The translations under genes and the position numbers were made by a program. This document shows positions 61,801 to 64,000 of a DNA stretch of 64,000 nt, in pieces (the first letter of the stretch is position 1; each line of letters opens with the position of its first letter). The notes under the pieces were generated by a model. That model did no database searches. It was given only the letters and a program-made list of their open reading frames with translations, and was not told where the DNA came from. Origin of the DNA: Marisa cornuarietis (lineage: Eukaryota > Mollusca > Gastropoda > Architaenioglossa > Ampullariidae); NCBI GenBank assembly GCA_004794655.1, contig SMMW01000584.1, positions 8,596,001 through 8,660,000 on the forward strand, in the 5' to 3' direction.

Positions 61801-63844
61801 GAAATCAGCATCGTGACTTTCGTACTCAGTAAGTCTTGAAAACATTTTGCATTTCACTCTTGACGCTGTATTACAGCCTCAAAACCATCCTCAGGTATTC
61901 GATGTTTACAGGGGAGGGGTGGGAAGTGGGAGTGGGAACAAGACGGCAAAGTGCATCCTGTGAACACGTGTACTGGTACAGCAAGATGTTTCGAGAAAAA
62001 GTAGGCTGTTTCCAAATAACCTACACAAGCAAACTTTCGTTAAACATGGTGGTGTCTTTTTTTCTTTGCGGGTTGGAGGAGGATATGGTCTCTTTCCTCT
62101 TTAAATGCCTTTTTCATAAGCTTTCTATGAGCCCAGTTTGCCGACAACAGCAGCCACGTCACACAAAACACAAGGTCACGAGGGCCAATGCAGCACAGAT
62201 ACATTAGAGTTTTACGCTTTACCTACATTACTTTTTTCTCAATTACTTTTTTGATGCTTCCAGATCAGACGCAGACATTCTCTGGCCTGGTGACAGTGAC
62301 TTCTGCCAACATGACGAAAGCGTGTTCTGACGTCACGGTGTACGGCACGCTGGTTGTGGTGACGTGTAAGCAAGCGCCAGTGACGCGGAGCCTTACATTG
62401 GCGGTCAACGCCGGTGCTGTCCTTAATCTGTGTGAATGGCGGGTGTTCGGCAGGCCAGCCACGCCAGGTGAGAGGGCACGAACGACCGAGCACTAAGGCG
62501 GAGACTAACCGTCCTGCTGCTCCACAGAACATTTCCAAACATTTTATACAACGCAATATTTCCGCACGGAATGACGCAGTTACGCTCTTCTGCGCAGTTT
62601 TTGTCGGCCGTCGCACACAATATTCTGATAAACTGTTTAATAGACAATCCTGAACGGTTTGCGTTTTTTGCAGATATCGGTAGATATAGGCGGTATAAAC
62701 CTAACCTGTAAATTGCAGCCTCCAAAACCCATCCGTTAATTAATTATCCGCTAGCAAAGTACACGATTCACACCTGCGATCAACGAGCGCCGCTAACAGT
62801 GTACTACATGTATGTCACGTTAGTGCACCATTCACAGCATTGACAGCCGTCAACACCAAACACAGAGAGAGAATGAGCGACATTTCGGGTTATTCGGACG
62901 TTAAAAGTCTGCATTTCTCGTGGTTTGAAAAACTGCTACTTTAGCACGAGAAATGCAGACTTTCAGCGTCCGAATAATCCGAACTGTCGCTCATTCTCTC
63001 TCTCTGTTTGGTGTTGACGGCTGTCAATGTTGTGAATGGTGCACTAGTGTGACGTAGTACACTGTTAGCGGCGCTTGTTGATTGGAGGTGCGAATCGTAA
63101 CAAATAATTAACAGATGGGTTTTGGAGGCTAAGATTTACAGGTTAGTTTTATACCGCCTGTATCACCGATATCTGCTAAAAACGCAAACCATTCAGGTTG
63201 GTCTTTAAGTGTAAGACGGTGTGTTGGGATGGGATACACGGGGATGGTGACATTATGTCTTGTTCTAACTGTAAAATAACAGATCGCACTTATTTCACCT
63301 CCTACCCTTCAATAAAATTATCTAGTGTAATTAATTTCTAGTAATTTTATTTTATAAAATATTCTTTTCTGTGCGTTTGCTTCGCTAGCTCACGATTTGT
63401 TAGAGAATTTTTCAAATGCATTGCACTCACCAGAGTTTACTCTTTTGGGTGTGTGTGGATAATTCATTGTTTATTGTGTACTTTCCCTGTAGCAATATAA
63501 ACGTAATTTTTGATTGTGAGACTGCTGATGTCGGAGTTCTCTCGCACGACACATTCTCGATCCTTCTGCCGTCCACTCTTTAGATGGCGACTTTGACTTC
63601 TTGGAGTGCCTGCAGTCAGAAAGAGGAACTGAGTACAAGGGCGACGTCAGCTTTACGCGCTTAGGGGTCACGTGTCTGAGATGGGACAGCATCAATGGCA
63701 CTTCCGCTTTCGACTTTCCAGACTGGAACCTAATGGAGGCTGCTGATAAATGCAGAAATCCTGGAAACAGCGAAACCTCGCCTTGGTGCCATGTGAATAC
63801 CACGGGGGGCCCGAAGCCTCAGTTGTGTTTTATTCCAAAGTGCA
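24491..63844 (+). CDS. Giant secreted mosaic protein: CCP, FTP lectin-like, kringle, C-type lectin modules (3' end outside window)
   Basis: One signal-peptide exon and 32 internal exons are listed individually below. They sum to 6,265 coding bases, about 2,088 codons, and the gene is still open at the right edge. Every junction is phase 1, so all internal exons are multiples of three. Module order is SP, CCP1, CCP2, FTP1, CCP3, FTP2, KR1, KR2, X1, CCP4, CCP5*, CCP6, FTP3, KR3, KR4, CCP7, CCP8, FTP4, CTLD, KR5, KR6, X2, CCP9, FTP5, KR7. The sushi, kringle, C-type lectin and fucolectin-type families are extracellular and mediate protein or glycan binding. There are many NxS/T sites. No transmembrane segment, protease domain or stop codon is seen. 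I infer a secreted recognition, adhesion or coagulation-like protein. Whether all exons occur in one transcript is unproven, but phase and spacing agree throughout. Confidence 0.85.
24627..24698 (+). repeat. (TG)n microsatellite in intron 1
   Basis: A TG tract of about 72 bases lies about 90 bases inside intron 1. Confidence 0.97.
24797..24872 (+). repeat. 75-bp repeat block, copy 2
   Basis: This is a near-identical copy of 22928-23002, in the same orientation. In the first copy the block sits between broken pieces of a LINE, so it may be LINE-derived or a separate small insertion. Confidence 0.8.
25461..25531 (+). repeat. (TG)n microsatellite in intron 1
   Basis: A TG tract of about 71 bases. 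Confidence 0.97.
26999..27447. mobile_element. Older MITE copy, split by a younger copy of itself
   Basis: The element starts CATGGACGTGTA and ends with ACGACCGTG, imperfect inverted ends. It is flanked by the perfect 7-bp duplication ATATAAC (26992-26998 and 27448-27454). A second copy of the same family sits inside it. Removing that insert and one duplication leaves about 196 bp. This copy has only one internal AAACCGGAAGCT...CCTCGTTCTA unit, while the other two copies have two. It has no coding capacity. Confidence 0.85.
27020..27265. mobile_element. Younger MITE copy inserted into the older one
   Basis: This 246-bp element begins CACGGACGTGT and ends ACAAGTCCGTG, inverted ends of about 12 bp. 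The perfect 7-bp duplication GGTGGAC flanks it at 27013-27019 and 27266-27272. The flanks on both sides are sequence of the older element, so the order of insertion is clear. It is a non-autonomous DNA transposon. The 7-bp duplication does not by itself settle the superfamily. Confidence 0.9.
27652..27880 (-). other. Unrecognised protein-like frame inside intron 1
   Basis: Read on the minus strand, this ends in TAA at 27654-27652. It encodes a compositionally normal stretch ([20 protein letters not shown]) with no domain I know. It could be the last exon or a fragment of another gene, or a transposon remnant. No promoter, polyadenylation signal or firm junction was seen. Confidence 0.25.
28240..28445 (+). 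repeat. Duplicated CT-rich plus TG block
   Basis: Two tandem copies of a unit of about 105 bp each contain CCATTTCTCTCTCCCATCT, GCCTCT and a TG tract (28287-28335 and 28389-28432), then TCTCAATATC. The pair arose by local duplication. Confidence 0.85.
28469..28663 (-). other. Unrecognised minus-strand open frame in intron 1
   Basis: This short frame has a protein-like composition ([20 protein letters not shown]). It might belong with the frame at 27880-27652, but no junction connects them convincingly. No family recognised. Confidence 0.15.
29371..29433 (+). repeat. (TG)n microsatellite in intron 1
   Basis: A TG tract of about 63 bases. Confidence 0.97.
31685..31900 (+). CDS. Mosaic exon 2: CCP1 (sushi, A-type)
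   Basis: The acceptor TGTTTGCAG opens 72 codons, phase 1-1. After a short linker the sushi domain runs from [14 protein letters not shown] through [11 protein letters not shown] to [10 protein letters not shown], with all four cysteines. It belongs with CCP4 and CCP7, which share the PVxNAYR and CYYGY/CYHGY words. Confidence 0.85.
32373..32546 (+). CDS. Mosaic exon 3: CCP2 (sushi)
   Basis: 58 codons, acceptor TTCGCTACAG, donor TTTCA/GTACGT. Four cysteines are present ([31 protein letters not shown]), with the tryptophan before the last cysteine that typifies sushi domains. Confidence 0.83.
33021..33838 (+). mobile_element. Internally deleted mariner-family transposon
   Basis: The ends are CTGGGTTGTCGGAAAGTC and the inverted match GTTTCCGAAAACCC, with TA on both outer sides (33019-33020 and 33839-33840). 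Inside are remnants of a mariner transposase. One is a decayed N-terminal part with [12 protein letters not shown]. The other is MLSVWWDF followed by VFFELL and [13 protein letters not shown], from the catalytic domain. About 818 bp remain of the usual 1.3 kb and several stops are present, so it cannot move by itself. It lies in the intron between CCP2 and FTP1. Confidence 0.85.
33839..35336 (+). other. Rest of the intron between CCP2 and FTP1
   Basis: Mostly unremarkable AT-rich sequence, with an AC/CT-rich simple stretch near 34995-35090. Confidence 0.5.
35337..35558 (+). CDS. Mosaic exon 4: FTP1, first half
   Basis: 74 codons, phase 1-1. The pattern [12 protein letters not shown] followed by a beta-rich [15 protein letters not shown] matches the N-terminal half of fucolectin-type (FTP/F-type lectin-like) domains, where AVDGN-DTC and a V-x-V-x-I strand are expected. 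Confidence 0.7.
35917..35985 (+). repeat. (TG)n microsatellite between the FTP1 halves
   Basis: A TG tract of about 65 bases in the intron that separates the two exons of FTP1. It ends about 68 bases before the next acceptor. Confidence 0.97.
36053..36250 (+). CDS. Mosaic exon 5: FTP1, second half
   Basis: 66 codons, acceptor TCTCGCCAG, donor TCAG/GTTGGT. It ends with [14 protein letters not shown], the LCEVEVxG signature that closes fucolectin-type domains. Confidence 0.8.
36251..36319 (+). repeat. 35-bp tandem duplication starting at the FTP1 donor
   Basis: The first 35 intronic bases, beginning GTTGGTAATGTGTGTGGGTA, are directly repeated once. The intron therefore carries a second copy of the donor sequence 35 bases downstream. 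Confidence 0.9.
36999..37190 (+). CDS. Mosaic exon 6: CCP3 (sushi, B-type)
   Basis: 64 codons, acceptor TTATTGCAG. The four cysteines are in [30 protein letters not shown] and LTCSG. It shares the CPSPPAxPRL opening with CCP6, and each B-type CCP directly precedes an FTP module. Confidence 0.83.
37340..37565 (+). repeat. 134-bp local tandem duplication
   Basis: The sequence TTTATTAACACATTTCAGGA, with its flanking CT tract and GGAGAAC words, occurs twice 134 bases apart in the intron between CCP3 and FTP2. Confidence 0.85.
37606..37797 (+). CDS. Mosaic exon 7: FTP2, first half
   Basis: 64 codons, acceptor CAAACAG, donor CTCAG/GTATGT. It contains LHDDNSSTC and then [16 protein letters not shown], matching the DDN-DTC and strand pattern of the other FTP first halves. 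Confidence 0.78.
38177..38240 (+). repeat. (TG)n microsatellite between the FTP2 halves
   Basis: A TG tract of about 64 bases. Confidence 0.97.
38640..38864 (+). CDS. Mosaic exon 8: FTP2, second half
   Basis: 75 codons. It has a cysteine pair of the fucolectin type ([19 protein letters not shown]) and ends NICEIRVLG, the domain's closing signature. The donor ACAAAG/GTGGGC is phase 1. Confidence 0.8.
39420..39662 (+). CDS. Mosaic exon 9: KR1 (kringle)
   Basis: 81 codons hold one complete kringle with all six cysteines: [38 protein letters not shown] and GYCPVISC. The kringle consensus (DYRG, CRNP, PWCY) is well kept. Confidence 0.9.
39663..40530 (+). other. Intron between KR1 and KR2
   Basis: About 870 bases with no recognisable feature. 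Confidence 0.5.
40531..40842 (+). CDS. Mosaic exon 10: KR2, degenerate kringle with Ala/Thr-rich insert
   Basis: 104 codons. The kringle core is clear ([35 protein letters not shown]). The first and sixth cysteines, which pair with each other in kringles, are both absent, while the inner four remain. Between WCY and the next cysteine there is an insert of about 30 residues, nearly all Ala, Thr and Asn, encoded by a run of GCC/ACC/AAC codons (about 40738-40815). The insert looks like expansion of a trinucleotide-type repeat inside the coding sequence. The donor CCTG/GTGAGT is phase 1. Confidence 0.85.
41298..41498 (+). CDS. Mosaic exon 11: X1, unrecognised four-cysteine module
   Basis: 67 codons, phase 1-1, between ACTCAG and GCAG/GTACAT. 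The four cysteines lie at SVCLQ, RRPCSS, RLCIHD and IWCAG. Length, cysteine count and position after a kringle pair match exon 29 (59372-59572), also exactly 67 codons. The acceptor was chosen because it gives the right phase and the same length; its pyrimidine tract is weak and an alternative at 41145 stays open. It may be a diverged FTP first half ([13 protein letters not shown] resembles [11 protein letters not shown]), but no matching second half was found. Confidence 0.6.
41499..42114 (+). other. Intron between X1 and CCP4
   Basis: I searched this interval for an FTP second half (an LCEV-like ending with a phase 1 donor) and did not find one. Confidence 0.5.
42115..42294 (+). CDS. Mosaic exon 12: CCP4 (sushi, A-type)
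   Basis: 60 codons, acceptor GATTGCCAG, donor ACGC/GTGAGT. Complete sushi: [37 protein letters not shown] and PVCTR. Very close to CCP1 and CCP7. Confidence 0.88.
42663..42730 (+). repeat. (TG)n microsatellite
   Basis: A TG tract of about 68 bases in the intron after CCP4. Confidence 0.97.
42869..43240 (-). other. Unrecognised open frame inside an intron
   Basis: The minus strand has 123 codons with a lysine/arginine-rich end ([13 protein letters not shown]) and no recognisable domain. It may be a retro-inserted or transposon-derived fragment, or chance in AT-rich DNA. Confidence 0.18.
43984..44136 (+). CDS. Mosaic exon 13: CCP5*, sushi lacking one disulphide
   Basis: 51 codons, phase 1-1, acceptor CATACAG, donor GAAG/GTCAGG. 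The opening [11 protein letters not shown], then [11 protein letters not shown] and NGSEG, follow a sushi pattern. Only the first and third cysteines remain, while the second and fourth, which pair with each other, are missing. The exon is shorter than its sisters. It could be a decaying or optional exon. The splice sites and frame are intact. Confidence 0.6.
44426..44626 (+). CDS. Mosaic exon 14: CCP6 (sushi, B-type)
   Basis: 67 codons, acceptor AATTTTCAG, donor AGCG/GTAAGT. All four cysteines are present ([34 protein letters not shown]). Three NxS/T sites lie in the first half. Confidence 0.88.
45048..45233 (+). CDS. Mosaic exon 15: FTP3, first half
   Basis: 62 codons, acceptor ACAAACAG, donor TGCAG/GTGGGT. 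Key words are LMDDRDDTC and [11 protein letters not shown], matching the other FTP first halves. Confidence 0.8.
46063..46232 (+). mobile_element. LINE 3' UTR, severely 5'-truncated copy
   Basis: From TTGACTTGTACCTCATC to the terminal ATT repeat, this matches the 3' UTR of the LINE at 47470-48106 almost base for base. No coding sequence is left. The (ATT)n tail marks the 3' end of the family. Confidence 0.85.
46472..46718. mobile_element. MITE copy 3
   Basis: This 247-bp element begins CACGGACGTGTATAGG and ends ACAAGTCCGTG, with the perfect 7-bp duplication AGTATTC on both sides (46465-46471 and 46719-46725). It is nearly identical to the younger copy at 27020-27265. Confidence 0.92.
47470..48106 (+). 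mobile_element. LINE 3' portion: RT thumb region, 3' UTR and (ATT)n tail
   Basis: It reads [20 protein letters not shown], then [20 protein letters not shown]. After a single frame shift near 47800 it gives [19 protein letters not shown] and a stop near 47953. A 3' UTR and an (ATT)n tail follow. It is truncated at the 5' end as usual for target-primed insertion, and is the same family as 1-840 on the other strand. Confidence 0.88.
48188..48259 (+). repeat. (TG)n microsatellite abutting a splice acceptor
   Basis: A TG tract of about 72 bases runs directly into TTTTCAG at the acceptor of the next exon. It occupies the place where a polypyrimidine tract normally stands. Confidence 0.97.
48266..48493 (+). 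CDS. Mosaic exon 16: FTP3, second half
   Basis: 76 codons, phase 1-1. It contains [29 protein letters not shown] and the closing [10 protein letters not shown]. The PVGKA-VNI words recur in the FTP4 second half ([10 protein letters not shown]). Confidence 0.85.
48929..49183 (+). CDS. Mosaic exon 17: KR3 (kringle)
   Basis: 85 codons, acceptor TTTCTACGCAG. Six cysteines are present ([39 protein letters not shown]). The usual PWCY is WVGCY here, so the aromatic next to the cysteine is shifted, and CRNP is CRRP. Confidence 0.85.
49331..49390 (+). repeat. (ATTG)n microsatellite
   Basis: About 15 copies of a tetranucleotide, ending about 14 bases before the acceptor of the KR4 exon. Confidence 0.97.
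49404..49649 (+). CDS. Mosaic exon 18: KR4 (kringle)
   Basis: 82 codons, phase 1-1. Complete kringle: [51 protein letters not shown]. It is close in wording to KR2 ([15 protein letters not shown]), suggesting that KR2 and KR4 are duplicates. Confidence 0.9.
50272..50327 (+). repeat. (TG)n microsatellite upstream of CCP7
   Basis: A TG tract of about 56 bases, followed by a CG-rich run. It ends 22 bases before the next exon. Confidence 0.97.
50350..50529 (+). CDS. Mosaic exon 19: CCP7 (sushi, A-type)
   Basis: 60 codons, acceptor GATCCACAG, donor TTTT/GTGAGT. Four cysteines: [38 protein letters not shown] and PVCEF. Confidence 0.87.
50530..52122 (+). other. Intron between CCP7 and CCP8
   Basis: It contains a LINE C-terminal remnant (about 50995-51310). 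The rest has no recognisable feature. Confidence 0.55.
50995..51310 (+). mobile_element. LINE RT C-terminal remnant
   Basis: The frame [19 protein letters not shown], then [27 protein letters not shown] and NVKKWTS is the familiar C-terminal end of one group of animal LINE proteins. It is related to the antisense fragment in the zinc-finger gene (15085-15440). Confidence 0.85.
52123..52299 (+). CDS. Mosaic exon 20: CCP8 (sushi, B-type)
   Basis: 59 codons, acceptor ACAATCGCAG, donor GAAG/GTGTGT. Four cysteines: [33 protein letters not shown] and LQCEG. Confidence 0.88.
52559..52720 (+). CDS. Mosaic exon 21: FTP4, first half
   Basis: 54 codons, acceptor CGTTTCAG, donor TTTCG/GTGGGT. It has VIDDNTDTC and [11 protein letters not shown], the FTP first-half pattern. 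Confidence 0.82.
52787..52855 (+). repeat. (TG)n microsatellite between the FTP4 halves
   Basis: A TG tract of about 69 bases. Confidence 0.97.
53103..53318 (+). CDS. Mosaic exon 22: FTP4, second half
   Basis: 72 codons, donor TTCAG/GTAATA. It contains [25 protein letters not shown] and the closing [13 protein letters not shown]. The acceptor is a CAGCAG tandem, so an isoform one codon shorter is possible. Confidence 0.86.
53619..53750 (+). CDS. Mosaic exon 23: C-type lectin domain, part 1
   Basis: 44 codons, phase 1-1. [20 protein letters not shown] is the typical helix and loop (W-x-A-x-x-x-C ... GG-x-L-x-x-V) of a C-type lectin-like domain, followed by QDMAFSLC. Confidence 0.83.
54374..54457 (+). 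CDS. Mosaic exon 24: C-type lectin domain, part 2
   Basis: 28 codons, donor CATG/GTAAAA. It has [18 protein letters not shown], the WIGL-like core and W-x-D block of the fold. The acceptor is again a CAGCAG tandem. The donor is weaker than the others, but the phase fits. Confidence 0.78.
54620..55830 (-). mobile_element. Decayed LINE, endonuclease and early RT regions
   Basis: On the minus strand, 55809-55591 contains [13 protein letters not shown], the GDxN block of a LINE endonuclease, followed by the family-typical histidine-rich region. Further on (about 55400-54640) are heavily broken frames with a NKYRPIS block, as at the start of a LINE reverse transcriptase. It lies in the intron between C-type lectin parts 2 and 3. 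The copy is inactive. Confidence 0.6.
56005..56133 (+). CDS. Mosaic exon 25: C-type lectin domain, part 3
   Basis: 43 codons, acceptor GATTTGCAG, donor TCCT/GTGAGT. It has [19 protein letters not shown] and then CNESLFSVC, closing the fold. The calcium-site motifs EPN/QPD and WND are not present (the second reads WQN), so classical calcium-dependent sugar binding is unlikely. Confidence 0.82.
56134..57278 (+). other. Intron between the C-type lectin domain and KR5
   Basis: It contains a diffuse tandem-like array of C/A-rich segments (about 56850-57260) in which words such as ATTACTCATT, TATTCAGA and CTCGTCATT/CTCGGCATT recur every 60-80 bases. No gene or mobile element is recognised. Confidence 0.5.
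57279..57548 (+). CDS. Mosaic exon 26: KR5 (kringle)
   Basis: 90 codons, acceptor after GTTTTTTCAG, donor TGTT/GTAAGA. Complete kringle: [42 protein letters not shown] and YCNIPYC. A second in-frame acceptor lies 12 bases downstream (57291). It resembles KR7 (LECLQ, EYKG, CLRWD). Confidence 0.9.
57763..57888 (+). CDS. Mosaic exon 27: KR6, first half
   Basis: 42 codons, acceptor TTTTGTGCAG, donor [34 protein letters not shown] and EDFPKG cover the first half of a kringle. This is the only kringle here split by an intron. Confidence 0.82.
58499..58615 (+). CDS. Mosaic exon 28: KR6, second half
   Basis: 39 codons, acceptor TTTATGCAG, donor [29 protein letters not shown] and HCDIPEC complete the six cysteines of KR6. 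Confidence 0.87.
58616..59371 (+). other. Intron between KR6 and X2
   Basis: It includes a TG tract at 58811-58847; otherwise AT-rich with no feature. Confidence 0.55.
58811..58847 (+). repeat. (TG)n microsatellite
   Basis: A TG tract of about 37 bases. Confidence 0.95.
59372..59572 (+). CDS. Mosaic exon 29: X2, unrecognised four-cysteine module
   Basis: 67 codons, acceptor TTTCTTTGCAG, donor TGCG/GTAATA. Cysteines lie in [27 protein letters not shown] and IQCG. Spacing resembles X1 (VYEE/FYKE start, [16 protein letters not shown] middle, then C...C...C). Like X1 it follows a kringle pair and precedes a CCP. I know no family with this pattern. Confidence 0.78.
59733..59890 (+). repeat. Dispersed repeat with TTTTACGCCGAGCC core, copy 2
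   Basis: It begins GGTGTTTTACGCCGAGCC and continues through GCTATATCACGGC, AGCCCTGTAAA and CTGAACCCAGGA. It matches 5990-6115 and is longer. Confidence 0.65.
60040..60302 (+). mobile_element. SINE-like repeat with a tRNA-type B box
   Basis: GGTTCGATACC at 60086-60096 fits the RNA polymerase III B box. A body of about 200 bases and a short tail of CCTTTACCTTTACC follow. The upstream part resembles the D-arm to anticodon region of a decayed tRNA. It has no coding potential. No target duplication was identified. Confidence 0.6.
60650..60829 (+). CDS. Mosaic exon 30: CCP9 (sushi, B-type)
   Basis: 60 codons, acceptor TTCTACAG, donor AAGA/GTATGT. Four cysteines: [33 protein letters not shown] and LLCK. 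Confidence 0.87.
60830..61675 (+). other. Intron between CCP9 and FTP5
   Basis: Between about 60875 and 61150 a degenerate tandem array repeats the words ATGATCCTGT, TTGTATCTAC and ACTATAATCC at roughly 25-35 base spacing. No gene content. Confidence 0.5.
61676..61828 (+). CDS. Mosaic exon 31: FTP5, first half
   Basis: 51 codons, acceptor TTTGTGAAG, donor CTCA/GTAAGT. It has LTDDNINTC and [11 protein letters not shown], the shortest of the FTP first halves. Confidence 0.8.
62264..62467 (+). CDS. Mosaic exon 32: FTP5, second half
   Basis: 68 codons, acceptor GCTTCCAG, donor CCAG/GTGAGA. It has [24 protein letters not shown] and the closing [12 protein letters not shown]. Confidence 0.87.
62649..63197. 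repeat. 549-bp near-palindrome (long inverted repeat)
   Basis: Two arms of about 274 and 253 bases (62649-62922 and 62945-63197) are inverted copies of each other around a 22-base centre. The outer ends read CCTGAACGGTTTGCG and CGCAAACCATTCAGG. It has the structure of a foldback or long-TIR MITE. It lies in the intron between FTP5 and KR7. No clear target duplication was found. Confidence 0.92.
63584..63844 (+). CDS. Mosaic exon 33: KR7 (kringle), last exon seen
   Basis: 87 codons, acceptor CTCTTTAG, donor TGCA/GTAAGC. Complete kringle: [46 protein letters not shown] and LCFIPKC. The phase 1 donor means the gene continues beyond the window. Confidence 0.9.
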
Positions 63845-64000
63845 GTAAGCAAGCCTTCTACCTCGTTTTAATCATCTCACTTTCTCGCTTATCACAGTGC
63901 ATCTTTCAGATAAGTCACTTTTTACTATTTGGGGATATTGCTCTAAAATAGACCATATGTCCCGTTTTCTTTTAGATCCACTTCTTTACACTTAATTAAA

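Noticed and set aside
1..64000. CRISPR arrays, bacterial operons or phage-like clusters
   Set aside because: Gene structure is eukaryotic throughout; tandem repeats found are microsatellites, minisatellites or local duplications.

Overview
This is nuclear DNA from an animal, most likely a mollusc and probably a gastropod. The evidence is spliceosomal genes with consensus GT-AG introns, secreted mosaic proteins made of sushi, kringle and lectin-like modules, non-LTR retrotransposons and a mariner, tRNA-derived SINE-like sequence and many long (TG)n tracts. The clade is inferred from the style of genes and repeats, not from a marker gene.

Layout. (1) Positions 1-840 hold a decayed LINE on the minus strand. 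(2) Positions 2960 down to 1137 hold a small three-exon minus-strand gene. It encodes a signal peptide followed by a domain resembling the farnesoic-acid-methyltransferase-like (Methyltransf_FA) domain. (3) Positions 3-8 kb are repeat-rich and mostly gene-free, with one probable leader or coding exon at 7142-7349. (4) Positions 8144-16489 (+) hold a complete-looking seven-exon C2H2 zinc-finger gene of about 1,297 codons and 19 fingers. All junction phases fit, one intron appears to be GC-AG, and a polyadenylation signal lies 273 bases after the stop. (5) Positions 16.5-24.4 kb are intergenic with remnants of LTR and LINE elements. (6) From 24491 to the right edge (+) runs one very large mosaic gene, recovered here as a signal-peptide exon plus 32 internal exons (about 2,088 codons). 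It is still open at the edge.

The mosaic protein reads: signal peptide, CCP1, CCP2, FTP1, CCP3, FTP2, KR1, KR2, X1, CCP4, CCP5*, CCP6, FTP3, KR3, KR4, CCP7, CCP8, FTP4, C-type lectin, KR5, KR6, X2, CCP9, FTP5, KR7, and onward. CCP is sushi, KR is kringle, FTP is a fucolectin/tachylectin-4/pentraxin-1-like module split over two exons, and X is an unrecognised 67-codon, four-cysteine, single-exon module seen twice. Every internal exon has a length divisible by three and phase 1-1 borders, so exons could be skipped or shuffled without breaking the frame. The order CCP-FTP-kringle-kringle-(X) recurs, which points to growth by internal duplication. I infer a secreted or surface recognition or adhesion protein. 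No membrane segment or stop is seen inside the window.

The introns of the mosaic gene carry a nested pair and a third copy of a MITE with perfect 7-bp target duplications, an internally deleted mariner, LINE 3' ends, a 549-bp near-palindrome, a SINE-like unit and twelve long TG tracts, all in the sense orientation. I saw no CRISPR array, operon, riboswitch or convincing tRNA or rRNA gene.
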